Source: Holophaga sp. (GTDB lineage: Bacteria; Acidobacteriota; Holophagae; Holophagales; Holophagaceae). From it: 7,709 bases of DNA. The stretch is taken from contig JAUYES010000649.1 of NCBI GenBank assembly GCA_030691225.1, positions 1 through 7,709 on the forward strand, written 5' to 3'. Below the pieces are notes generated by a model. The model had not been told where the DNA came from, did not search any database, and saw nothing but the letters and a program-made list of their open reading frames with translations. The position numbers were made by a program, and so were the translations under genes. Positions 1-5,617 of the stretch are shown one piece after another; position 1 is the stretch's first letter; each line of letters begins with the position of its first letter.

Positions 1-1478
1 AAGATCTCCAAAGCCTCGATGCCATCTTTCGCAGTAAGCAGCGTGAAGCCCAGCATCTCGATCATGGCCCCGGTGGACATCAACAATAATTCGTCGTCGT
101 CCACGAGCAAGATGGTGCCCCCGCCCTCAAAGGCTGAAGCCTGAATGCCCATTTCCGGCAATCGAGGCATGACGTCATTGGCTACGGGCAAAAAGATCCG
201 AAAGATCGAAAATTGCCCCGGCTCACTTTCGATCGTAATCACCCCACCATGGGCGTGAACAATGCCCATAACCACGGGCAAGCCCAGCCCTCGCCCGATG
301 AACTTGTTGGAATAGAAGGGGTCGAAGACCTTTTCTATATCAGCGTCGACCATGCCGCAGCCCGTATCCTCGATGGCTAGGCAGACATAGTCGGGGCCGT
401 GAGGTTGCCACCCCACCGGGTAGCGATGGGCCGATGGAATCGCCTCTGCTTGCACTGGTTTTACGCTTAGGCGAATGCAGCCGGTGGAACCTTCCATGGC
501 TTCCCAGGCATTGCAGACCAGATTCATCAGCACCCGGTTGATTTCATTGGTATTCACGCTCACGACTGGGCCTGGCATGGGCAAGTCTGCTTCCAGGATC
601 ACACCCTCCGGTAGGGTGTCCAGAAGCAGGGGGAGACTCTCTGAGCAGAGTTCCGCCAGGAAACGCGGTTCTCGGATGCTAGTGGTTTGACCGAGGAACA
701 GCAGCATCAAACGACTTACCTCCGCCGCACGTTCCGTGGCTTGCTTGGCCATCGCTAAGCATTTGGCGGGGTTCATGCCTTGCGGCAACCCGCTCAGCAA
801 CTCCAAGTTAGACATCACTGTTTGCAGTTTGTTATTGAAATGATGGGCAATGGAACCTGCCATGCGGCCCAGGCTTTCTGCCTTTTGGAGTTGGCGGTTC
901 TTGGCTTCGGCCTCTTGCAGTGCCTGCTCCACCAATTTGCGCTCTGTGATTTGGGTTAGCACGATGTGAAAGAGAGGTGATCCATCGCTGTCCTGTGCTG
1001 TGGCCGTGTCGAGGTGTGCCCAAAAAGTCGTGCCGTCAGAACGCACCATTTGCAATTCCCAGGTCTGCGGCGAGCCGATTTCTAAGATCAACTTCCGATT
1101 CCGGAAGTAGTCATCCTGATGGGTCTTCGCGAGAAATGGAGAGAACGGCCGTTGGACAATGGCCTGCCGGACCACGCCCAGCATATTCGCGACCGTGAGG
1201 TTGGCTTCCAGGATCAGACCATCCTCGGACACCGTGAGATAACCCACGGGTGCCAGATCGTAAAGGTCGCAGTAGCGGGCCTGCGAAGCGCTCAATTCGG
1301 TTTGGGTGCGTTGTAATTCCTCGTTCTGCAACTCCAGTTCAATCTGACGCACCCGCAGTTCATTAATCAAACGCTGTGCTTCTTCCAGTGAACGCTCCAC
1401 GGTTATTTCCGGTGACGCGCCGGCTGCTTGCCCAGAAAAAACATCAGCCGGTCGCTGCAGATTCTCTCCTTCACTCAT
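1..1478 (-). CDS. Hybrid sensor histidine kinase with one PAS domain, 3' end cut by the window edge
   Basis: The reading frame is open from ATG at 1478 to the left edge, giving 492 codons. I translated it by hand. Residues about 28-66 form a charged, Leu/Glu-rich probable coiled coil (RQIELELQNEELQ), followed by a PAS domain (about 67-185, ending in a PAC-like ITERK). Next come the dimerisation/phosphotransfer helix with H212 in IAHHFNNKLQ, then the HATPase domain: N-box NLVCNAWEAM (319-328), G1 box DTGCGM (371-376), F-box FDPFY (385-389) and G2 box GRGLGL (395-400). A receiver begins at about 455 (ILLVDDDE, acidic pocket D460-D462) and runs off the window before its phosphoacceptor Asp. No signal peptide or membrane segment is visible, so it is probably a cytoplasmic sensor that autophosphorylates and passes phosphate to its own receiver. 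The start has a GAGGTG ribosome site at good spacing. It lies 88 bases downstream of a paralogous kinase on the same strand and is probably co-transcribed with it. The residue after H212 is His, not the usual acidic residue. Its signal is unknown. Confidence 0.93.
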   Translation of the reverse strand, partial: MSEGENLQRPADVFSGQAAGASPEITVERSLEEAQRLINELRVRQIELELQNEELQRTQTELSASQARYCDLYDLAPVGYLTVSEDGLILEANLTVANMLGVVRQAIVQRPFSPFLAKTHQDDYFRNRKLILEIGSPQTWELQMVRSDGTTFWAHLDTATAQDSDGSPLFHIVLTQITERKLVEQALQEAEAKNRQLQKAESLGRMAGSIAHHFNNKLQTVMSNLELLSGLPQGMNPAKCLAMAKQATERAAEVSRLMLLFLGQTTSIREPRFLAELCSESLPLLLDTLPEGVILEADLPMPGPVVSVNTNEINRVLMNLVCNAWEAMEGSTGCIRLSVKPVQAEAIPSAHRYPVGWQPHGPDYVCLAIEDTGCGMVDADIEKVFDPFYSNKFIGRGLGLPVVMGIVHAHGGVITIESEPGQFSIFRIFLPVANDVMPRLPEMGIQASAFEGGGTILLVDDDELLLMSTGAMIEMLGFTLLTAKDGIEALEI

Positions 1479-1544
1479 CTGGACACCTCATGCAATTCAC
1501 CACATACAAGCCAACGGATCATGAAGATCATTATCGAAAAATGC
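1479..1544 (-). promoter_or_regulatory. Conserved kinase leader, copy 1 (upstream of the left kinase)
   Basis: This 66-base leader aligns without gaps to the leader of the upstream paralogue (3646-3711), with 44 of 66 positions identical by my count. Conserved blocks in transcript order are GCATT, GATAAT, CTTC, TGAT, the nine-base TTGGCTTGT, and the Shine-Dalgarno GAGGTG. The distance from GATAAT to the start codon is 57 bases in both copies. GATAAT resembles a -10 hexamer, but I see no convincing -35 at 17-18 bases. It could be a promoter for the second kinase or a conserved untranslated leader. Confidence 0.55.
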
Positions 1545-1566
1545 CGTTAGGAAAATTCGACCGTAA

Positions 1567-3645
1567 TCATTCCCCCACTATGACTTGTCTCAATGCCTCG
1601 CGCAGTTGCTCAATCCCATAGGGTTTGCTTAAAAAAGCTTGGGGTTGCTCTGCGTGCGCGCCTTCGAGGGCATGGGCCTTGTCGTGGCCACTCGCCAGGA
1701 TCACGGGCAGGTTGGGCTCGAGTTGGCGCAGAGCGGCAAGCGTGCTCCAGCCGTCGAGGCGCGGCATGGTCAGGTCGGTGATTACCAAACGAATTGCCGC
1801 CTGGTGCTGCCGGAACACCTGAAGAGCCGCAACGCCATCGAGCGCTGTGAGCACGTTGAAGCCCAGCATCTCGACCATGACTTTGGTAGATTCCAACACC
1901 ATGGGATCATCATCGATCAGCATCAGCGTGCCACCGCTAACAGCAGCTTCGGGTTGAAGTTCTGAATGGTTGTTTTCCGGCAGATCCGATACTGCTTCAA
2001 CGACCACCGGAAAATAGACCCGGAAGGCACTGCCATGGCCCAATCGGCTTGTCACCGTAATCGCACCGCCGTGTGCCTGCACAATGCCCAATACCACGGC
2101 TAAGCCCAGACCACGCCCCACAAACTTGGTTGAGAAAAAGGGATCGAAAATCTTATCGAGATCCGCCTCGGCCATGCCACCACCGGAATCCGCCACTTCC
2201 AGGCAGGCATAGGAGGGCTGATCGGGTTGCCAGGCATAAGGAAAGCGATGGGCAGTGGCTATTTCGTTCGCCGAACACGCGCGAAGAGTGAGCCTCACAG
2301 TCCCCTGGCGGTCCTCCATGGCCTCCCCGGCATTGCTCAGCAGGTTAGTCAAAAGCTGTTGGAGTTGTTCGGCATTGGCTTCAACAATGGGGCTCTGAGT
2401 GGGAAAATTCATCTCCAGGGTAAGGCTGCTGGGCAGGGCCTGCTGCAGCAGTGGCAGCGCGTCTTTACAGCAATCCGCAAGGCGACAAGGTTCTCGTTTG
2501 AGTGTGGTTTGACCAAGGTAGATCAACATCGAGCGACTGACTTCTGCCGCCTTTTCAGCACCTTTTTTAGCCATGGCTAGGAACCGAGCGGGATCAGCCC
2601 CCTTGGGCAGTGCATTGATCAGTTCTAGATTGCCCAGTACGGCTTGCAGTTTGTTATTGAAGTGATGGGCGATCGAACTCGCCATGCGGCCTAGGCTTTC
2701 GGATTTCTTGAGTTGATGGTTTTGGGCCAGGAGTGCGGCCTTTTCGGCCTCCAGAATTTTGCCCTCGGTGATATCCACCACAAAGCCATGCCAAAGAATT
2801 TCTCCATCCGGTAGCAGCTTGGGAGTTGATTCAAAGTGCAACCACCGCAGCGTTCCGGCGACGATGGCCCGACCGTGCCAGTTGAAAGGCCCGTGCTGCT
2901 GGAAGCTCTGCTGATTTGCGACCAGGAAGGAGTCCAAATCCTCTGGATGGATTATCCGGTTCACCGATTGCACATCCTGCAACAGGCTTTCGGGGGAGCT
3001 ACCAAGAATTGTCGCCATCCTAGGGCTTACGTACTCGAAGGCCCTTGCACCATCCGACTTGCTCCGCAGGATGTAGGTGCCAACTCGAATAGTAGCCGCC
3101 AGATCCTCATATTGCTGCTGGCTCTCAAGCAGGGCCTTTTCCATGCGCTTGCGCTCGGTGATGTCCTCGAAAATTCCCTCGTAATATTTCGGCGCTCCCG
3201 CAGCATCTCGCACGACCCAGGCGCATTCGCGCAGCATCACTACTTCACCGTTTGGCTTAGTCCAGGGTGATTCGAGACCAACGACATGGCCATTTTCATT
3301 AATTTCCCGACGAAACCGCTCGCGCGAATAGGTCGGGTTGATCTCAAGATCCTCTTTCGGTCTCTGCTGGTATTCCTGCACCACCGCCTCGAAGGAGGCA
3401 TAGCCGGCCATTTTGCAAAGAGCTGGGTTTAGCATCAGGGGTTGTCCGTCGATACTGCTACGGTACATGCCCAGCACGGCATGCTCGAAGAAATTGGCCA
3501 GACTCTCCTTGGCCTCTCGTAGTTCCTCTTCCACATGCTGATGCTCGCTGATAGCACTTGGTACACTGTGGACAAACGGCACTCCGTCGGCGACCTGCCC
3601 CTCAGCCGAATCAAAATGCTTCCGTAGTTTCTCCATTTCACTCAC
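1567..3645 (-). CDS. Hybrid sensor histidine kinase with two PAS domains and a C-terminal receiver, complete, GTG start
   Basis: This is a 692-residue cytoplasmic-type hybrid kinase. A variable N-terminus (1-30) leads to PAS-A (about 45-165, PAC end FEDITERK) and PAS-B (about 175-295, PAC end VVDITEGK). Next come the phosphotransfer helix with H327 in IAHHFNNKLQ and the HATPase domain: N-box NLLSNAGEAM (434-443), G1 DSGGGM (486-491), F-box FDPFF (500-504) and G2 GRGLGL (510-515). A complete receiver (about 573-688) has acidic pocket D578-D580, phosphoacceptor D624 in TDLTMP, S652 and K674 in SKPYG. The frame stays open 37 codons further upstream, to 3756. I chose the GTG at 3645 because GAGGTG lies just before it, and because the region before and after it (GTG AGT GAA) aligns without gaps to the ATG start of the downstream paralogue, giving matching N-termini (MSEMEKLR and MSEGENLQ). 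An ATG three codons later is the alternative. It probably senses a cytoplasmic or redox-type signal through PAS, but the ligand is unknown. The acidic residue expected after the phospho-His is replaced by His. Confidence 0.95.
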   Translation of the reverse strand: MSEMEKLRKHFDSAEGQVADGVPFVHSVPSAISEHQHVEEELREAKESLANFFEHAVLGMYRSSIDGQPLMLNPALCKMAGYASFEAVVQEYQQRPKEDLEINPTYSRERFRREINENGHVVGLESPWTKPNGEVVMLRECAWVVRDAAGAPKYYEGIFEDITERKRMEKALLESQQQYEDLAATIRVGTYILRSKSDGARAFEYVSPRMATILGSSPESLLQDVQSVNRIIHPEDLDSFLVANQQSFQQHGPFNWHGRAIVAGTLRWLHFESTPKLLPDGEILWHGFVVDITEGKILEAEKAALLAQNHQLKKSESLGRMASSIAHHFNNKLQAVLGNLELINALPKGADPARFLAMAKKGAEKAAEVSRSMLIYLGQTTLKREPCRLADCCKDALPLLQQALPSSLTLEMNFPTQSPIVEANAEQLQQLLTNLLSNAGEAMEDRQGTVRLTLRACSANEIATAHRFPYAWQPDQPSYACLEVADSGGGMAEADLDKIFDPFFSTKFVGRGLGLAVVLGIVQAHGGAITVTSRLGHGSAFRVYFPVVVEAVSDLPENNHSELQPEAAVSGGTLMLIDDDPMVLESTKVMVEMLGFNVLTALDGVAALQVFRQHQAAIRLVITDLTMPRLDGWSTLAALRQLEPNLPVILASGHDKAHALEGAHAEQPQAFLSKPYGIEQLREALRQVIVGE

Positions 3646-3711
3646 CCAGGCACCTCGCGCGAGCCATCGCTGACAAGCCAAAGAATCAAGAAGGCAATTA
3701 TCCGCGAATGC
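3646..3711 (-). promoter_or_regulatory. Conserved kinase leader, copy 2 (upstream of the two-PAS kinase)
   Basis: This is the partner of the leader at 1479-1544, with the same length and the same conserved blocks (GCATT, GATAAT, CTTC, TGAT, TTGGCTTGT, GAGGTG). It lies just before the GTG start. A seven-base direct repeat, CGCGAAT on the plus strand at 3703-3709 and 3723-3729, overlaps its upstream edge with a 20-base period, close to two helical turns. Such a repeat could hold a regulator dimer, though no known site is recognised. The conservation is seen directly. Its role as promoter or leader is inferred. Confidence 0.55.
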
Positions 3712-3885
3712 ACATCGATTCACGCGAATAAAGCAAATCACCGCCTGTATTTTCATTCAGCTTTGCAATTAAACCAGCGAAGGGTTCCCTGGGCCCGATT
3801 GTGGTGAACCGAGAAGAATCGCTATGGCGGAACCGGCGCATCGACGAATCCGCAACAACGGAACTGGTATGCAAAATTGTTCGAT
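3712..3885. other. Rest of the intergenic region between the lipoprotein gene and the two-PAS kinase gene
   Basis: This stretch separates two genes on the minus strand (240 bases from stop to GTG, including the conserved leader). Frames crossing it on either strand show no family resemblance and lack credible starts. It holds the second copy of the CGCGAAT repeat (3723-3729) and, at its right end, half of the hairpin around the lipoprotein stop codon. I could not identify a sigma-70 or sigma-54 promoter here with confidence. Confidence 0.4.
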
Positions 3886-3894
3886 TTATCGAAC
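3879..3894 (-). terminator. Perfect inverted repeat over a stop codon, possible weak terminator
   Basis: GTTCGAT and ATCGAAC form a perfect seven-base inverted repeat with a two-base centre. It contains the TAA stop of the lipoprotein gene (3888-3886). In the minus-strand transcript the stem is followed by AAUUUU, a short U run. The stem is short and not GC-rich, so termination would be weak. It could instead be a protein-binding palindrome. Confidence 0.35.
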
Positions 3895-4479
3895 CAAAAT
3901 CGCCCCGGAATCCCACACCACGGTGCCCCAGTAGTGCAACTGGTCGGGTGGTATCACGAGCGGAATGTGATCCCGCGAACGGGAAACATGCGCACCGAAA
4001 ACAGCCACGGCGAGTTCGCTGCAATAGTAGCGATCCTTCGCGTTGGCACCCACTAGCCCCGCAAAATCATAGGGTCGTCCCACCAGGCTGCGCGCCTTGA
4101 CCACGGCCGCTTGTTGCCGCTCGGGCGTGGTGGCCCATTGCGCGCGCACCAACATCAGTCGTTGAGCCTTTTTGACAAAATCGGCAGTGGAAGTGGTGTG
4201 CAGGCCCGAACCTTCGGCTTCGATCACCTGCCGTTGCTCGGGGTCCAATACCGCGGCATGACTGAAGGGAGCGTGCGTCAGGGTACTGACCAAGTTATCC
4301 GTGGCGTGGTAGCCCCGAATAACCAGCCAGTCCCCTGGCTGCCCCAGGCGCGTAACGGCCTCGAGCATTCGCGCCTCTCGCTCAAGGCGATCTTTGGGCG
4401 GATGCACCACGATCGGCCGGGAACAAGCGACCAACGCCAGCAGGAGTAACGAAGGAACAACGTGGCGAAGCGCGGACAT
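3886..4479 (-). CDS. YiiX/YebB-like permuted papain-fold (NlpC/P60 superfamily) lipoprotein
   Basis: The 197-residue product starts with a lipoprotein signal peptide: R5 and H6, a hydrophobic run (about 7-17), then lipobox LVAC with C19 as the predicted lipidated residue. Ser at +2 fits outer-membrane sorting. The mature part resembles the YiiX-like permuted papain-fold family. Supporting features are GDWLVIRG (49-56), FSHAAVLD with candidate catalytic H74 (72-79), VIEAEGSG (85-92), GRPYDF (134-139) and YYCSELA with candidate nucleophile C153 (151-157). In this family the His precedes the Cys, as here. Members are thought to be cysteine hydrolases acting on amide or ester bonds in the envelope, but the substrate is not known. 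I chose ATG at 4479 because AAGGG lies five bases before it. A TTG six codons earlier (4497) is less likely. The gene lies 140 bases after the TPR gene on the same strand. Confidence 0.85.
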   Translation of the reverse strand: MSALRHVVPSLLLLALVACSRPIVVHPPKDRLEREARMLEAVTRLGQPGDWLVIRGYHATDNLVSTLTHAPFSHAAVLDPEQRQVIEAEGSGLHTTSTADFVKKAQRLMLVRAQWATTPERQQAAVVKARSLVGRPYDFAGLVGANAKDRYYCSELAVAVFGAHVSRSRDHIPLVIPPDQLHYWGTVVWDSGAILVR

Positions 4480-4619
4480 AAACACCCTTGGAAGCAAAGG
4501 ATTTTGAATTCGGTGGTTCCTCTAGTTTACGCGTCTCCACTCGCCGCCTTCCACCGCTCCATCCAAAGGTTCCTCCTTTCCTATCTCCGCGTTCTTCTTG
4601 GTGATTTTCAAAATTACTC
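4480..4619. other. Intergenic region between the TPR gene and the lipoprotein gene, purine-rich on the minus strand
   Basis: Read on the minus strand, this 140-base gap is strongly purine-rich, with short units such as ACCAAGAAGAACGCGGAGA and AGAGGAACCAC. They look like a decayed form of the ACCACGAAG/ACACGAAG intergenic tracts found in many environmental genomes. The 11-base word AGAGGAACCAC (minus strand of 4513-4523) recurs on the plus strand at 7096-7106, also between genes. I see no hairpin terminator. ATTTTGAAAAT just after the TPR stop is palindromic but contains only a single G and has no stable stem. Confidence 0.3.
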
Positions 4620-5423
4620 TTACGCCCCAATCTGGGTTTTCTGCTGGCGCAAGGCCGCATCCATTTCACCCACGGTCCGCAAATGCCGATGAGCCTGATC
4701 GGTGTCCCCAATCTCCAACAACAGAACACCCAGGTGATACTGCAGGCCCAAGGATTCTTCAACCGAAAAGCCTGGAGCGGCAATGCCCTGGCGCAACCAG
4801 GCAATGGCGGCGGGCAAATTGCCCAGGCCCTCTTCACAAATGGCTAGAACAGAACAGCAATCCAGGGTCTTGGCCGGGTCTCGCAAGGCCAGCTTGAAGG
4901 CTTCCATGGCAGGCTCGATGAGCATCATTTCCTTGTAGGCAATACCCAGGTTGTAGTGCCTATCGCAGTCATCCACATCGATCTTCTCTTCGATTCGCCT
5001 GCAAAGGGATCCCAGGTGTTCATCCGTGCTTTGGAGGTCTGCTTCAGGAAAGGAGGTGTGGCGGGTACCCTCGGAAAGGCCTTTGATCTCGAAATAGGCG
5101 GTATCAAATTCGGTCTCTTCGTCCTGGCACTTGGGTGTTTCCCCGGCCTCGGGTTCTTGGAGTGACGCCATCGCGCGCCTTAACCGGGTTTGGAGTAGTG
5201 GATGCTTCGGCCAAATTTCTAGCGCGTTCTCAATTTCACGCTTGGCCTCCTCAGTGCTGCCGAAATCGAGCTGGAAATCGATCTCTGCTAGGTCAGCCAG
5301 CAGGTCCTCTCGGGTTTTGCGGGAAAGCCTGAGTTCCAGAACCTCGCGGTCCAGCCTGCGCCGCCGATACGGTGTGGCACAAGGAATCATGTGTTGCGAT
5401 TTTTCTTGCCTCTGCAGTGCCAT
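4620..5423 (-). CDS. Tetratricopeptide-repeat protein of unknown partner
   Basis: The 267-residue protein has an Arg-rich N-terminal region (about 20-38), an isolated helical hairpin resembling a TPR (about 44-77, with WPKHP at its end), an acidic low-complexity linker (about 88-135), and three consecutive TPR-like units at about 155-184 (HYNLGIAYKEMMLIEPAMEAF), 186-217 and 224-253. The C-terminal block matches the style of TPR proteins I associate with Acidobacteriota and Deltaproteobacteria, where they act as scaffolds. No signal peptide or membrane segment is visible, so it is probably cytoplasmic. Two ATGs lie six bases apart. I chose 5423 because GGAG sits seven bases before it, whereas it is almost adjacent to the ATG at 5429. 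The gene diverges from the MocR-type regulator, making it a plausible but unproven target. Its partner cannot be read from the sequence. Confidence 0.85.
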   Translation of the reverse strand: MALQRQEKSQHMIPCATPYRRRRLDREVLELRLSRKTREDLLADLAEIDFQLDFGSTEEAKREIENALEIWPKHPLLQTRLRRAMASLQEPEAGETPKCQDEETEFDTAYFEIKGLSEGTRHTSFPEADLQSTDEHLGSLCRRIEEKIDVDDCDRHYNLGIAYKEMMLIEPAMEAFKLALRDPAKTLDCCSVLAICEEGLGNLPAAIAWLRQGIAAPGFSVEESLGLQYHLGVLLLEIGDTDQAHRHLRTVGEMDAALRQQKTQIGA

Positions 5424-5617
5424 TTCCATTCTCCGAGCTAAATGCGAAAACGTGAGTGATTGCCTGTGGTGTTGCTTTGAACCAGCCTAAAATTCGGCCA
5501 CCTACCTCAGGAAGATCCACTCCCTAGATTCCGGGGGGTCCACCCTGGAAGCGAACCCCACTTGAGGCGAGAATCAGGAACAGGCTTCCCTCTCCCGCTT
5601 ACGCAGAACAGGACTCC
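5424..5617. promoter_or_regulatory. Divergent intergenic region between the TPR gene and the MocR-type regulator
   Basis: This 194-base region must hold the start signals for two outward-facing genes. It contains an imperfect inverted repeat at 5529-5550 (TTCCGGGG and CCCTGGAA, seven of eight pairs, six-base centre) and a weak TGGT-N10-ACCA dyad at 5467-5484. The AGGA ribosome site of the regulator lies just before 5618. No clear -35/-10 pair was found on either strand. MocR regulators commonly bind repeats in such divergent regions, so autoregulation from here is a reasonable inference. Confidence 0.4.

Noticed and set aside
475..690. Plus-strand ORF opposite the left kinase
   Set aside because: It is the antisense shadow of a kinase frame with all catalytic boxes and has no recognisable protein features.
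1479..1566. Sigma-70 promoter with -35 for the left kinase
   Set aside because: GATAAT is a fair -10, but no TTGACA-like hexamer lies 16-18 bases before it, so I report only the conserved leader.
832..1621. Several short ORFs on both strands across the left kinase and the following gap
   Set aside because: They overlap the well-supported kinase in other frames, and their composition is Arg/Pro/Ser-rich and not protein-like.
1593..3270. Plus-strand ORFs of 62-144 codons opposite the two-PAS kinase
   Set aside because: Antisense shadows. The minus-strand frame has complete PAS, HATPase and receiver motifs over the same bases.
3698..4024. Minus-strand 108-codon ORF crossing the gap upstream of the two-PAS kinase
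   Set aside because: It overlaps the lipoprotein gene in another frame, has a Cys/Arg-rich low-complexity sequence, and shows no ribosome site or family match.
3801..4100. Plus-strand 99-codon ORF overlapping the lipoprotein gene end
   Set aside because: Antisense to the conserved YYCSEL region, with no recognisable domain.
4600..4625. ATTTTGAAAAT palindrome after the TPR stop as a terminator
   Set aside because: It has a single-base loop and almost only A/T pairs, so it cannot form a stable hairpin and has no U tract in the right place.
4382..4837. Minus-strand 151-codon ORF bridging the TPR gene end and the lipoprotein start
   Set aside because: It is a frame-shifted shadow of two supported genes and the purine-rich gap. 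Its low-complexity Arg/Gly/Glu stretch comes from that gap.
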